Shown: positions 60,201 to 63,052, numbered from the stretch's first letter. The stretch is 64,000 nt of DNA from Serripes groenlandicus (GCA_031761405.1 JASEVX010000003.1:142422700-142486699); one strand, 5' to 3'. Notes: generated from the letters alone by a model not told the origin. Made by a program: numbers and translations.

Positions 60201-63052
60201 CCCACCGCCAGGCCCAAGTCAGAGTTCGTCCTCTACCTCGGTTTCTTCAGTAGGATCCCCTCCGCCAGGCCCAAGTCAGAGTACATCCTCTGCCTCTGTC
60301 CCCTCAGTAGGATCAACACCACCAGGCCAAAGCGAGAGTTCGTCTTCAGCCTCTACTCCAGGATCTTCTTTAGTCTCATCAGTACAGTTGTCTACAACAC
60401 CACGTAAGTTTTAAGTGTTTTGACATTCCTACATGTATGTGACCCTTATTTCTAAAGTCAATATTCGCTTCGACATGTATTTCAACTGCTTTTGTCACGT
60501 AGTAACATCCCGTTTTACGATTGTGAAGTTACTATCGGGTTTTAAATGAAAGTCTGTACTCATTTTAAAAATTTATACTCAACAAAGAAATGTTCATAGT
60601 TGACTCAGACATATGATTTCGGTTTAAAACAAAAATAGTTCAACATTCGTCGTTGTTGAAATACTTTAAATTGTTTGTCATACATACAAGATGTGTCTCT
60701 TAACTTGATTTACCCTCATCCCGATATATATATGACCTTAAAAGCATTTACCTATTGCTGCAGACCAATATAAACGTGTGCGTTCGTGCATTCTAGAGCC
60801 AACAGTGGTGGCTATACTAATAAAAAGATACTGAATGCTACTTCTCATACATTTCAGATCTTGTCTGGCAGATATTTAGAATGCATCGTTACACTTCTAA
60901 TGTCATAAATACGAAGTAATTTAGGTGTAACATTGATAGGATTACATGAAACATTGAATCATACATGAGATATGTCAATTTTGTACCTTTACGGATTCAT
61001 TTAAGAATTTCATTTGTTATCTAGATGTCTGTGAGGCCAAGAACATAACGATTGACTCCGATATTCTTGACGTCAGCATAAAAAATACGATTGGAGCACA
61101 AGGACGGGTTAATCCAATCTCACCAACACAAGCTCTGTATGGATCTGGAGGGAAATATCCATTTTTACCCGGAGTAACAAGAGCTGCATTTGTCATTGAA
61201 ATAAACGCAGAAAATAAAGCTACCATAATAGAAGTTCAGGCCCATCTTCTACACGTTCAACAAGTTATTGTTCAAGTGGCTGACACTGTCGATGACTTAT
61301 CACCAGACAAGGAAAAGGTATGGTTTGCGTTGTATTAATTTGACATAGTAGCAATAGTTTCTCATTTATGATTTAATATCATTCTGTTTCAACAATTTGT
61401 GATATTCTTAATAAAACCGTAACAATAATCGCATGATTCATTAACTCAATGTTCCATTTACATTTACACGTATTTCGTTTCTGCCAGACTATCGAGCACA
61501 TCGAGGATGATGGATACTTCGATGTTGAGATTAATGGTGTTGGTAATGCTGTAAAGATTGTTGTTATAAAGAGGGAAGATTCAACAGAGGCTCCTGTTAT
61601 ATCAGATGTTCTCATTAAAGCATGTTTCGAAGAGGAAGGTAAAAAAAGTGTTTGTGAAATATACTATGACTTGGTTCTTAACGATAGGTAAAATTCGAGC
61701 ATTTCTTCGTGTTTTTTTTCATGAAGATAAGATAATGTACGGTACCATTCAAACCAAGTTTAAAACATATGAACTGAAAACACATGTGTTTAACCTTCAA
61801 GGTTATATTTCAATAATATTATTCCTATGTTGTAAGACCACGTATTAAATTTTAAATGTAGTGCCATGTGCAACAGTGCCATTCCGGCTTTGATTAAAAT
61901 GATAGTTGAATATGTTTATTAAACAAAAAGGGAAACAGTTAATGCTGTAGAGCAGATAGCTATTTCGTTTATCCACGTTCATTTTTGTCTATCTTTTTTA
62001 ATTACAGAAGTATGCCTGGAAGATATGTACGAAAATGAAATTGTTGTGACAGGTCCCGCTGGTAAACAGGGTGAGTATATACATAACTTATAACGTAGAC
62101 CTTCAACACGGGGTCATATTCCGCTTTAACGTATATGACAAAGGTTGCTGTTTTATATCAATTGTAATGTATACAATTGCACTAATAAATACTTTTCATG
62201 GATATTTCCTATTGAATTAAATCAATCTCGTACGTATAAAGTATAGGTTTTTGTATAATAGAGAAATTGATTCAATATGAGCTTCGTTTAACTCTTCAAT
62301 TTAGGTACTGTACCTGAAGATGCGCTTACAAGTGATGGCTATAAACCGGAACCTGAATCCGATGATTCAGTGACATTAACGGCTGACCTTCAAACAGACA
62401 GTCCCGTTTATAACGTTGAAGTCACCCTAAAGAATGCAGAGCTTGATACCAATGCTGTTTTAGAAATTTTAGATGAACAAAAGGACTCCGTTGAAACAAG
62501 AGAGGTTTGGACCTTAAATCAACTTGAAATTAGGAACCACTATAATTAATTAAGATTCAGACATATTCATATTCCAAAACTATTGCTCGAATATGCTAGG
62601 TGTTTTTCTATTCTGAATAACGTAAATATTATAATGTCTTTGGTAACAGTTATAAAGTTAATCACAAATAACCATCCGTGTATCTGAAATATCGCTCAAA
62701 GTTTAATAGTAAAGAGCCAAACGGTGTGATGACAAACCTCATTATCTGACAACTTGATCAAATTATATTCAACCAAATACTACATTTTTCTGCTTTCAGT
62801 ATCCAATAACAAACAACCTTCAAACGATTTTAGATAATTTTGAAGGTGTAACAGGACAATTTGTTCAGCTGACATTTACATCGCGTGAAGACATCATACC
62901 AAGAATTTCAAATCTGAGTATAGAAGCCTGCGCCCATCCTATTACTACTACCATAGCCTCTACACCAACGACAACACCATCGGTATCTGTTTCGTCACCT
63001 ACGACCTCATCTGTTTCTTCGTCACAAACAACAGCGCCTTCAACTACACCAC
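2..63052 (+). CDS. Giant mucin-like secreted protein gene (VWD-C8-TIL / LDLa / repeated module / Ser-rich mucin), partial at both ends, 59 exons
   Basis: Fifty-nine exons were chained by eye. Every join has an AG acceptor and a GT donor, and the reading phase is preserved throughout, which supports a single transcript. Domain order is C8, TIL/VWC-like, VWD, C8, TIL/VWC-like, six LDLa, nine copies of an unassigned two-exon module with two LDLa between copies 6 and 7, a giant Ser-rich repeat exon, two modules, a second Pro/Ser-rich repeat block, and two more modules. VWD-C8-TIL units form disulphide-linked multimers in von Willebrand factor, gel-forming mucins and SCO-spondin; LDLa repeats bind calcium and protein ligands. 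The combination VWD-C8-TIL then LDLa resembles SCO-spondin, but the thrombospondin repeats expected there are absent here and mucin blocks take their place. No signal peptide, start or stop is visible because the gene continues past both window edges. The exact family name remains uncertain. Confidence 0.85.
806..974 (+). mobile_element. tRNA-derived SINE family 1, 5'-truncated copy
   Basis: A B-box-like GGTATCGATCC is followed by CCGGCCGGGTCAT and a body ending TACCCAGGAAACGCAGTGAT. The same body, in reverse orientation, is at 6362-6577. Confidence 0.65.
1070..1340 (+). CDS. TIL / cysteine-rich exon
   Basis: The acceptor at 1068-1069 continues the phase-1 join from 227. The translation contains about 14 cysteines in TIL-like order ([37 protein letters not shown]), then a VWC-like stretch ending CDLWC over the splice. 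TIL domains follow C8 in D-type units of mucins and zonadhesin. The donor is GTGCGT and the exon ends in phase 2. Confidence 0.85.
2232..2303. mobile_element. Short fold-back element
   Basis: Arms GCAAACAATGCAGATT...GAGACAG (2234-2261) and CTGTCTC...AATCTGCATTGTTTGC (2273-2301) are nearly perfect inverted repeats with an 11-bp loop. Confidence 0.7.
2538..2742 (+). CDS. VWC-like end plus second cysteine-rich (TIL-like) half, exon
   Basis: The exon begins by completing the Cys codon split at 1340 and reads [10 protein letters not shown], a typical VWC/TIL ending. It continues with [22 protein letters not shown] and [13 protein letters not shown], a TIL pattern that usually precedes a VWD. It ends in phase 0 before GTAAGT at 2743. 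A degenerate partial copy of this exon lies just downstream at 2823-2884. Confidence 0.85.
2823..2884 (+). pseudogene. Degenerate partial duplicate of the 2538-2742 exon
   Basis: About 60 bp in the intron resemble exon positions 2663-2722: both run ACTTTG...GACTCG...ATCACAAGGTC (ATTACAAGGTC in the copy), then ...TGTGGA...GGATGT. The copy has small indels and no splice sites. It is a decayed tandem exon fragment. Confidence 0.45.
3614..3965 (+). CDS. TIL C-terminal exons (3614-3705 and 3916-3965)
   Basis: The first exon reads [16 protein letters not shown], the classic 'CV...CPC' end of a TIL domain, followed by [13 protein letters not shown]. The second, 50-base exon reads [17 protein letters not shown] and joins in phase 2, leaving phase 1 for the VWD exon. 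The donors are GTGAGT (3706) and GTAAGA (3966). Confidence 0.8.
4431..5922 (+). CDS. von Willebrand factor type D (VWD) domain, three exons (4431-4686, 5351-5445, 5794-5922)
   Basis: The first exon starts [19 protein letters not shown], the signature opening of a VWD domain (GDPHYxTFDG), and continues with CSYTLV, a short beta-rich segment and the [10 protein letters not shown] strand. The third exon has [18 protein letters not shown], the equally diagnostic [14 protein letters not shown] calcium-binding loop. The donor at 4687 is GTTTGT, which is weaker than the others, but phase 2 is preserved into 5351. This is the only complete VWD in the window. Confidence 0.93.
4740..4915. repeat. Dispersed repeat family B, copy 1
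   Basis: The segment (CCAGTATAGAG..., GACTAGGCTCTATA..., AAAATTCAGCCTTAAAAGG) matches 24400-24585 collinearly. Confidence 0.55.
5930..6124. mobile_element. MITE family A copy
   Basis: A fold-back copy with CCTTTCCC at one end, GACGCCTCTGCAGCAAACAA, GTGACAAAAGGAG, and, on the other arm, CGTCTGCTGC and TATGTGGGAAA. It lies in the VWD-C8 intron. Confidence 0.75.
6362..6577 (-). mobile_element. tRNA-derived SINE family 1, near full-length
   Basis: Read on the minus strand, a tRNA-like head has an A-box (TGGTGTAGTGG) and a B-box (GGTTCAATCC, complement of about 6520-6530), followed by CCGGCCGGGTCATACC. A body of about 140 bp is shared with 806-974. It is not a functional tRNA gene: it lacks a convincing cloverleaf and is fused to the body. 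Confidence 0.75.
6626..9341 (+). CDS. C8 domain, three exons (6626-6699, 7156-7304, 9232-9341)
   Basis: The frame continues from the VWD with [11 protein letters not shown], then [26 protein letters not shown] and [21 protein letters not shown], followed by a Trp-Arg stretch ending RC. The pattern W..C, FxxCxxxV, YxxxCxxDxC, CxCxxxxxYxxxC is that of a C8 domain after VWD. Phase runs 1-0, 0-2, 2-1. The donor at 9342 is GTTAGT. The intron 7305-9231 is the largest of this block. Confidence 0.9.
6768..6835 (+). mobile_element. Possible tRNA-like SINE head
   Basis: An A-box-like TGACTCAGAGG and a perfect B-box GGTTCGAATCC (6816-6826) lie about 35 bp apart. No conserved body was recognised, so this may be a SINE remnant. 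Confidence 0.4.
7305..9231. other. Intron within the C8 domain; no gene
   Basis: This 1.9-kb intron holds a small inverted repeat (about 7530-7546 against 7590-7609, TTTATGATCAAT/ATTGATCATAAA) and a decayed MITE A piece near 7795-7875. Nothing else was recognised, and no domain-like frame is present. Confidence 0.6.
9825..11486 (+). CDS. TIL domain, two exons (9825-9974 and 11393-11486)
   Basis: The first exon completes a Pro codon and reads [22 protein letters not shown], then [20 protein letters not shown], a textbook TIL domain. The second reads [19 protein letters not shown] and ends CSN with two bases of a split Cys codon. It closes into [10 protein letters not shown] in the next exon (12157), giving the usual TIL to VWC-like transition. 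The donor of the first exon (9975) overlaps the head of a 60-bp minisatellite. Confidence 0.9.
9962..10500 (+). repeat. Intronic minisatellite, about 60-bp unit, 8-9 copies
   Basis: Units have the form TTTTATTATATCTATAATGG plus TTAACATATCTATATGGTAT and ACAT...AGAGTC. The start of the array overlaps the 3' end of the TIL exon and its donor (ATATCTATATG|GTAATA at 9975), so each unit carries a copy of that splice-site sequence. Confidence 0.8.
11521..11690. mobile_element. MITE family A copy
   Basis: Both arms are visible: ACAGCAGACGACTTTGGAAA and TTCGTCTGCTGCATATG, ending GGGAAAGGGTTTA. Confidence 0.7.
12157..12314 (+). CDS. VWC-like end plus LDLa repeat 1
   Basis: The exon completes [18 protein letters not shown], the VWC-like end of the TIL unit, then enters an LDLa repeat: [18 protein letters not shown] and the calcium-cage motif [11 protein letters not shown]. 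It ends in phase 1 before GTAGGT. This exon joins the D-unit to the LDLa array. An open frame continuing past 12314 runs only into the intron. Confidence 0.93.
12315..13536. other. Intron between LDLa 1 and 2; no gene
   Basis: Open frames here (for example the read-through of LDLa 1) have no domain content. Several TGACGTCA-like motifs lie at about 12584-12615 (AATGACGTCACC, TTGACGTCACG). In an intron of an unknown gene these may be chance or part of a repeat. Confidence 0.5.
13430..13545 (+). repeat. Tandem duplication of the 3' splice site of LDLa exon 2
   Basis: AATGACATTTAAT...CCTATTGTTGTAGGTATCTG (acceptor ending 13536) is preceded by a copy, TATGACATTTAAT...CCATTGTTGTAGGTATTTG, whose acceptor ends at 13484. 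The spacing of 52 bp would shift frame if the upstream site were used. Confidence 0.75.
13537..13662 (+). CDS. LDLa repeat 2
   Basis: The exon reads [20 protein letters not shown], then [21 protein letters not shown]. The acidic calcium-cage segment is longer than usual by a few residues between the last cysteines. It is a phase 1-1 exon of 126 nt. The 3' splice site is tandemly duplicated 52 bp upstream. Confidence 0.9.
14279..14410 (+). CDS. LDLa repeat 3
   Basis: The exon reads [20 protein letters not shown], then [19 protein letters not shown]. It has six cysteines and an intact SDE motif. It is a phase 1-1 exon with donor GTAAGT at 14411. Confidence 0.93.
14859..15050. mobile_element. 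MITE family A copy
   Basis: Runs from AACCTTTTCCCAC to GAAAGGATTAAA. The right arm TTTTCAAAATCCGTCTACTG is clear and the left arm decayed. Confidence 0.6.
15158..15280 (+). CDS. LDLa repeat 4
   Basis: After a short TPTP lead the exon reads [19 protein letters not shown], then [17 protein letters not shown]. The calcium-cage residues D..D..DGSDE are intact. It is a phase 1-1 exon with donor GTAAGT at 15281. Confidence 0.93.
15757..15902. mobile_element. Long hairpin / MITE
   Basis: The left arm (15757-15819, TTGAGTGGATATGGAATATA...) and right arm (15841-15900, ...TATATTCCATATCCACTCGA) are inverted copies of about 60 bp with a short GC-containing loop (CGGGCGCGTAGCAC). Transcribed, it would form a strong hairpin in the intron before LDLa repeat 5. 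Confidence 0.7.
16296..16421 (+). CDS. LDLa repeat 5
   Basis: The exon reads [20 protein letters not shown], then [18 protein letters not shown]. There are two cysteines beyond the usual six, in CTC and CDC doublets. It is a phase 1-1 exon of 126 nt. Confidence 0.92.
16645..16770 (+). CDS. LDLa repeat 6
   Basis: The exon reads [20 protein letters not shown], then [16 protein letters not shown], followed by HPEST leading into Ser/Thr linkers. It is a phase 1-1 exon of 126 nt, and it is the last of the first LDLa array. Confidence 0.93.
16880..17005. mobile_element. MITE family A copy, partial
   Basis: The central palindrome (GAGCAATTTCCCCTTTTA) and right arm (ATCGTCTGCAACAAATG...GGAAAGGGTTTA) are present. 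Confidence 0.55.
17304..17336 (+). CDS. Ser/Thr/Pro linker micro-exon 1
   Basis: A 33-nt exon encodes [10 protein letters not shown] between a TTTTTTCAG acceptor and a GTAAGT donor, in phase 1-1. It separates the LDLa array from module 1. Short O-glycosylatable linkers of this type recur through the gene. Confidence 0.8.
17449..17472. repeat. (TA)n microsatellite
   Basis: A run of alternating T and A between 17449 and 17472 in the intron after linker 1. Confidence 0.85.
18469..19591 (+). CDS. Module 1 of the unassigned two-exon module (18469-18755, 19465-19591)
   Basis: The a exon (phase 1 to 0) opens [19 protein letters not shown] and ends NGVHESISL. The b exon (phase 0 to 1) opens [10 protein letters not shown] and ends [11 protein letters not shown]. 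Cysteines lie only near the start and the end, as in the later modules, so one disulphide per module is the simple reading. This copy is the most divergent. I do not recognise the family. Confidence 0.8.
18780..18965. mobile_element. MITE family A copy
   Basis: GCCTCTGCAGAAGATAACTT, GAGAAATTGCTC and, on the right, ACATCTGCTGCAGAG. It lies in the module 1 intron. Confidence 0.65.
19625..19800. mobile_element. MITE family A copy, decayed
   Basis: GCGTCTGTAGCAAATAACTT followed by the family's ATTATACTCTCATTTATAGA segment. Confidence 0.5.
20013..20935 (+). CDS. Module 2 (20013-20263, 20782-20935)
   Basis: The a exon opens [20 protein letters not shown] and contains [15 protein letters not shown], the [D/E]DGY segment seen again in modules 3 and 13. 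The b exon has [20 protein letters not shown] and ends TLRICSHVE. Phases are 1-0 and 0-1. The alternating hydrophobic pattern suggests beta strands. Confidence 0.85.
20327..20548 (+). mobile_element. SINE family 2, copy 1
   Basis: The copy shares a body (CCACCAATGGGCT..., ...CTGATAAATTGT) and a tail (AACCCCAATCAATCAA) with 31015-31229. A tail of the type GGCGTTAAACCCC plus A/C-rich repeats is one I associate with molluscan SINEs. Confidence 0.65.
21389..21418 (+). CDS. Thr-rich linker micro-exon 2
   Basis: A 30-nt exon encodes EVSTTTMTT between a TTTCTTTCAG acceptor and a GTAAGC donor, in phase 1-1. It connects modules 2 and 3. Confidence 0.75.
21766..22394 (+). CDS. Module 3 (21766-22001, 22247-22394)
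   Basis: The a exon opens [17 protein letters not shown] and contains [15 protein letters not shown], then the strand-like [18 protein letters not shown]. The b exon ends [13 protein letters not shown], an instance of the recurring closing motif ISDLxIxxC. Phases are 1-0 and 0-1. An open frame past 22001 reads into the intron only. Confidence 0.88.
22978..23031 (+). CDS. Ser/Thr linker exon 3
   Basis: A 54-nt phase 1-1 exon encodes [17 protein letters not shown]. The acceptor is TTGTTTTCAG and the donor GTAAAT. It links modules 3 and 4 and lies immediately upstream of the large decayed repeat array in the next intron. Confidence 0.8.
23065..24170 (+). repeat. Decayed tandem array, unit about 110-125 bp (mollusc-type 'TTAGCTCACAC' element)
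   Basis: Starts TTAGCTCACACACATGGGCA. About eight degenerate units follow, each with TTAACACTCT.GAAG.C, CTTGAAACTTTGTCAGAA, a GGATATCT.GGCCAAGTTT stretch and TAGGTCACTAGGCCAA. No open frame is conserved. Confidence 0.65.
24400..24585. repeat. Dispersed repeat family B, copy 2
   Basis: CCAGTATAGACCCAGAACGG, CTGACCAGGCTATATA and GATTCAGCCTTAAAAGGGTC parallel 4740-4915. Confidence 0.55.
24749..26079 (+). CDS. Modules 4 and 5, fused (24749-24999, 25259-25612, 25935-26079)
   Basis: The a exon opens [20 protein letters not shown]. The 354-nt middle exon holds the b half of module 4 and the a half of module 5 without a break: ...[18 protein letters not shown] is the closing motif with the Cys missing, and the following half lacks its opening Cys. 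The last exon closes module 5 with [13 protein letters not shown]. The linker and its two introns are therefore gone, and the two cysteines flanking the join were both lost. The first Cys of module 4 may pair with the last of module 5. Confidence 0.85.
26484..26516 (+). CDS. Ser/Thr linker micro-exon 4
   Basis: A 33-nt phase 1-1 exon encodes [10 protein letters not shown], after TTTGTTTCAG and before GTAAGC. Confidence 0.75.
26868..26903 (+). CDS. Thr/Pro linker micro-exon 5
   Basis: A 36-nt phase 1-1 exon encodes [11 protein letters not shown], after ATTTTCAG and before GTAATT. It is adjacent to linker 4, so two linker exons stand in tandem before module 6. Confidence 0.75.
27309..28538 (+). 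CDS. Module 6 (27309-27571, 28376-28538)
   Basis: The a exon opens [20 protein letters not shown] and continues with a Pro-rich turn and [20 protein letters not shown]. The b exon opens [17 protein letters not shown] and ends [10 protein letters not shown]. Phases are 1-0 and 0-1. The acceptor of the b exon is ATACATAAG, a poor polypyrimidine tract. Confidence 0.82.
28205..28350. mobile_element. Fold-back element family C, copy 1
   Basis: Inverted arms at 28223-28247 and 28308-28332 (GAGTTTGTTTTG / CAAAACCAAACCC). The middle resembles 30841-30985. Confidence 0.5.
29105..29205. mobile_element. MITE family A half copy
   Basis: CCTTTCCCACTTGCACACA, CATCTGCTTCAGGGGACTTT, GATAAAAGGAGATATTGCTC. 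Confidence 0.5.
29710..29768 (+). CDS. Ser/Thr linker exon 6 (phase 1-0)
   Basis: A 59-nt exon encodes [19 protein letters not shown]. Unlike the other linkers it ends in phase 0, and the LDLa exon after it starts in phase 0, so the pair behaves as one unit. Confidence 0.8.
29795..30020. mobile_element. MITE family A copy
   Basis: Left end AACCTTTCCCCACATATAAA; right arm GTCTGCTGCAGATTGTTCGT preceded by TTTGCCTAGACGTTTTCAAA. Confidence 0.65.
30323..30434 (+). CDS. LDLa repeat 7
   Basis: The exon reads [20 protein letters not shown], then [17 protein letters not shown]. The DGSDE calcium cage is intact. It is phase 0-1, with donor GTAAGT at 30435. It is one of two LDLa repeats placed among the modules, away from the first array. 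Confidence 0.92.
30835..30985. mobile_element. Fold-back element family C, copy 2
   Basis: Arms at 30852-30875 (ACAGGTTTTAGTATTGTG) and 30939-30963 (ACAATACTTAAACCTGT) are inverted repeats. The loop TCGTCTCGCGAG corresponds to that of copy 1. Sequence upstream (from about 30530, GGGCGCAAATACGTGC) also matches that upstream of copy 1. Confidence 0.55.
31015..31229 (+). mobile_element. SINE family 2, copy 2
   Basis: The body contains CACCAATGGGCTGTTTAACA and the tail is GGCGTTAAACCCCAATCAAT. It is collinear with 20327-20548 over its whole length. A minus-strand open frame here is not a gene. Confidence 0.65.
31303..31435. mobile_element. MITE family A copy
   Basis: TCAGCAGACGAGTTGGAAG, TCTCCTTTTGTCACAATG, CTCATCTGCTGAG. 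Both arms are present in shortened form. Confidence 0.6.
31887..31928 (+). CDS. Thr-rich linker micro-exon 7
   Basis: A 42-nt phase 1-1 exon encodes [13 protein letters not shown] between TTTTACAG and GTTAGT. It sits between the two late LDLa repeats. Confidence 0.75.
32391..32519 (+). CDS. LDLa repeat 8
   Basis: The exon reads [20 protein letters not shown], then [22 protein letters not shown]. It carries the SDE motif with an extra CDC doublet. It is phase 1-1, with donor GTGAGT at 32520. Confidence 0.9.
32800..32875 (+). mobile_element. Weak tRNA-derived SINE remnant
   Basis: A B-box GGGTCGAATCC lies at 32847-32857 in an otherwise featureless intron. No clear A-box is seen. Confidence 0.3.
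33256..33300 (+). CDS. Thr/Pro linker micro-exon 8
   Basis: A 45-nt phase 1-1 exon encodes [14 protein letters not shown] after CCCTTTTCAG and before GTATGA. Confidence 0.75.
33997..35367 (+). CDS. Module 7 (33997-34307, 35211-35367)
   Basis: The a exon, the longest of its class (311 nt), opens [20 protein letters not shown] and ends [13 protein letters not shown]. The b exon contains [20 protein letters not shown] and closes with [10 protein letters not shown], which has two cysteines where the others have one. Phases are 1-0 and 0-1. Confidence 0.85.
34349..34440 (-). mobile_element. SINE-tail fragment, reverse orientation
   Basis: On the minus strand the sequence ends in GGGTTAACACCCGATAAAAA followed by repeated AACAAAC units, a family-2-like tail. 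Only the 3' part is present. Confidence 0.45.
34596..34843 (+). mobile_element. SINE family 2, diverged copy 3 with B-box-like head
   Basis: A B-box-like GATCGACTCC (34611-34620) is followed by TTGGCCCACTTTCTTTCCGA and a decayed version of the body and tail seen in copies 1 and 2. Confidence 0.5.
35876..35962 (+). CDS. Ser/Thr linker exon 9
   Basis: An 87-nt phase 1-1 exon encodes [15 protein letters not shown], an acidic EEE, and SPTPFVST. The acceptor is TTCTTCAACAG and the donor GTAAGA. Confidence 0.8.
35963..37479. other. Intron before module 8; no gene
   Basis: The intron is 1.5 kb with a decayed MITE A at its 3' end. The open frames seen have no recognisable domains. Confidence 0.55.
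37318..37448. mobile_element. MITE family A copy, decayed
   Basis: TTTAGCAGACG on the left, TTTTTGTCACAATGTTTTCA in the middle and ATTGATGCAGATT on the right. Confidence 0.45.
37480..39246 (+). CDS. Module 8 (37480-37778, 39102-39246)
   Basis: The a exon opens [20 protein letters not shown] and ends [14 protein letters not shown]. The b exon closes with [16 protein letters not shown], one of the clearest copies of the closing motif. Phases are 1-0 and 0-1. The donor GTATTA is weak. The intron holds the CCCCCAGATACG tandem element. Confidence 0.88.
38348..38938 (+). repeat. Tandem element 'CCCCCAGATACG', three inner units
   Basis: Starts CCCCCAGATACGTAGTATAT and ends GCTTGGGGTATTCATCCCC...TTCTAGTTT. 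The inner segment beginning CATTTCTTGTGAACACTATT recurs at about 38440, 38576 and 38728. It includes TTGTCGGTTTGTCGG simple sequence. Confidence 0.7.
39795..39836 (+). CDS. Ser/Thr linker micro-exon 10
   Basis: A 42-nt phase 1-1 exon encodes [13 protein letters not shown] after TACTTTTCAG and before GTAAAT. Confidence 0.78.
40581..44519 (+). CDS. Module 9, a half split by an extra intron (40581-40730, 41849-42012, 44366-44519)
   Basis: The first exon opens [20 protein letters not shown]; its donor GTCTTT is the weakest in the chain. The second carries [15 protein letters not shown] and [16 protein letters not shown]. The b exon closes with [15 protein letters not shown]. The additional intron is in phase 1. 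The second intron holds a 1.69-kb pogo-like transposon. Phase consistency across all joins supports the model, but the first donor deserves RNA confirmation. Confidence 0.75.
41585..41720. repeat. Dispersed repeat family B-related palindromic copy
   Basis: GTGTAGATCTGGAC..., GATCAGTCTGCGCGGACTGC and GCAGGCTGATCTGGATTGA contain a GC-rich dyad (AGTCTGCG/CGCAGGCT) typical of an abundant fold-back repeat. Related fragments are at about 15343-15400, 38275-38330 and 55690-55890. Confidence 0.45.
42829..43137. mobile_element. Nested, diverged copy of the same transposon family
   Basis: Within the 1.69-kb element, CAGGTCGAACTTGTCATTTCC followed by GGGTCA, and the complement of TGACCCGAAAGTGTCGTATG and AACTAGG, form a second, degraded TIR pair about 300 bp apart. 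Confidence 0.45.
43580..43735. mobile_element. MITE family A copy inside the pogo-like element
   Basis: AACCCTTTCCC, TTTGCAACAGACGATTTAGG and CCTTTTGTCACAATGTTT. It appears to lie within 42637-44325, so it inserted after or was carried by that element. Confidence 0.55.
44745..44820. mobile_element. MITE family A left fragment bracketing mucin repeats
   Basis: CCCTTTCCAACATA, TCTGACGCAACTGCAGCATA, AAAGCAATGTGATAAGGCAG. It ends where the stray mucin repeats begin. Confidence 0.55.
44886..45074 (+). other. Candidate cassette exon made of stray mucin repeats inside a MITE pair
   Basis: An open frame at 44807-45151 carries four units related to the giant exon ([41 protein letters not shown] and their second copies). 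A possible acceptor (ATCTCACGTTCAG, ending 44885) and donor (GTAAGG at 45075) would define a 189-nt exon, exactly three 63-nt units. It would be phase 1-1 and so could be skipped or included between 44519 and 45384 without changing frame. The donor lacks a G at its last exonic base. It may equally be a dead repeat fragment. Confidence 0.3.
45085..45190. mobile_element. MITE family A right copy bracketing mucin repeats
   Basis: TCTGACGCAACTGCAGCAGA, then CAATGTGAAAAAAGGAGAAA and TTGCTCAAATTAGCAATTTA. The first 18 bases repeat those at 44769 exactly. Confidence 0.6.
45384..53471 (+). CDS. Giant mucin-like exon: about 120-125 Ser-rich repeats
   Basis: One 8,088-nt exon (acceptor ATTTCAG at 45383, donor GTAAGT at 53472, phase 1-1) encodes about 2,696 residues with no stop. 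The core unit is 21 residues (63 nt), [20 protein letters not shown] plus S. A shorter 18-residue form (54 nt) lacks most of the FPPS end. Variation is mostly I/T/L after VSS, A/E before SSS, and FPP, IPP, LPP or IPT at the end. Blocks recur as higher-order repeats, near-identical segments starting at about 47484, 48546, 49302, 50364 and 51048. Serine is roughly half of all residues, there are no cysteines in the repeats, and Thr is sparse. Dense O-glycosylation is expected from composition (inference). The last 100 residues are irregular poly-Ser. The exon has the phase of a linker exon. An ATG at 45296 lies in the intron and is not the start. Confidence 0.93.
45532..53270 (+). repeat. 63-bp coding minisatellite with higher-order repeats of about 1,062 bp
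   Basis: The unit is 63 bp with a 54-bp short form. Homologous marks (the LPPSVSSQG block) are spaced 1062, 756, 1062 and 684 bp apart; these equal 16 long plus 1 short, 12 long, 16 long plus 1 short, and 10 long plus 1 short units. This pattern indicates repeated segmental duplication with internal deletions. The array is open in several frames, which produces many false open frames on both strands. Confidence 0.9.
53472..54249. other. Intron after the giant exon; nothing recognised
   Basis: It is AT-rich, with no repeat family seen elsewhere in the window and no coding signal. Confidence 0.55.
54250..56668 (+). CDS. Module 10 (54250-54515, 56509-56668)
   Basis: The a exon opens [20 protein letters not shown], contains [11 protein letters not shown], and ends EPNPVYFE. 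The b exon closes with [17 protein letters not shown]. Phases are 1-0 and 0-1. This is the first module after the giant mucin exon; it joins the next module directly, without a linker exon. Confidence 0.87.
54541..54772. mobile_element. MITE family A copy, full length
   Basis: Left GACGCTTCTGCAACATACA, central AATTGGCAATTTCTCCTTTT, right GTTTGCTGCAGATGTGTTGT and TATGTGGGAAAGGGTTTA. Confidence 0.7.
55969..56001. repeat. Poly-C tract of 22 followed by (AC)n
   Basis: Twenty-two C residues (55969-55990) followed by ACACACACACA, just before a MITE A copy. The length is likely polymorphic or subject to sequencing error. Confidence 0.85.
56010..56175. mobile_element. MITE family A copy
   Basis: CTGCAGCAGACGACTTTGAA on the left and TTTTCAAAATCGTCTACTGT on the right. 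Confidence 0.75.
56275..56435. mobile_element. MITE family A copy
   Basis: CTGCAGTAGACGACTTTGAA, GAGAAATTGCTCATTATGA and AAAAATCGTCTGCTTTATAG. It lies only about 100 bp from the preceding copy. Confidence 0.75.
57160..57240 (-). mobile_element. tRNA-derived SINE head
   Basis: On the minus strand, an A-box-like TGCGGAGGTAGAGCG (complement of 57218-57232) and a B-box GGTTCGAGTCC (complement of about 57181-57191) are spaced as in a tRNA. The following sequence reads into an unremarkable intron. A minus-strand open frame over it is a by-product. Confidence 0.6.
57551..57813 (+). CDS. Module 11, a exon
   Basis: The exon opens [20 protein letters not shown], contains [15 protein letters not shown] (the SDAL segment shared with modules 3, 9 and 13), and ends [10 protein letters not shown] in phase 0. 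Donor GTAAGT begins at 57814. Its b half is the beginning of the exon at 58522. Confidence 0.87.
58522..60403 (+). CDS. Module 11 b half fused to a second mucin block (about 27-28 repeats)
   Basis: The 1,882-nt exon starts in phase 0 with [16 protein letters not shown] and closes the module with [14 protein letters not shown]. It then runs without an intron into [19 protein letters not shown] and a tandem array with a 19-residue unit, [19 protein letters not shown]. Position 12 varies between Q, E, R and K. It ends in phase 1 before GTAAGT at 60404. The unit is unrelated in sequence to that of the giant exon, so the two mucin blocks probably expanded independently. The array is Pro-rich as well as Ser-rich. 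Confidence 0.92.
58800..60370 (+). repeat. 57-bp coding minisatellite with an 11-unit higher-order duplication
   Basis: The unit is 57 bp. Matching open frames on the opposite strand begin 627 bp apart (59099 and 59726), equal to 11 units, and the two 627-bp segments are almost identical. This shows a recent segmental duplication inside the exon. Confidence 0.88.
60404..61024. other. Intron after the second mucin block; nothing recognised
   Basis: It is AT-rich, with no clear repeat and no coding signal. Confidence 0.5.
61025..61638 (+). CDS. Module 12 (61025-61317, 61488-61638)
   Basis: The a exon opens [20 protein letters not shown] and ends LSPDKEK. The b exon opens [19 protein letters not shown] and closes with [15 protein letters not shown]. 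Phases are 1-0 and 0-1. The intervening intron is only 170 bp. Confidence 0.88.
62008..63052 (+). CDS. Module 13, a half split, b half fused to a Ser/Thr linker (62008-62070, 62305-62504, 62800-63052)
   Basis: The first exon reads [20 protein letters not shown]. The second has [18 protein letters not shown], the best copy of the DAL..DGY segment. The b exon closes with [14 protein letters not shown] and continues without an intron into [18 protein letters not shown] and further Ser/Thr. It ends in phase 1 before GTAATA at 63053, so the coding sequence continues beyond the window. The extra intron (phase 1) is at a different place from that of module 9. Confidence 0.87.
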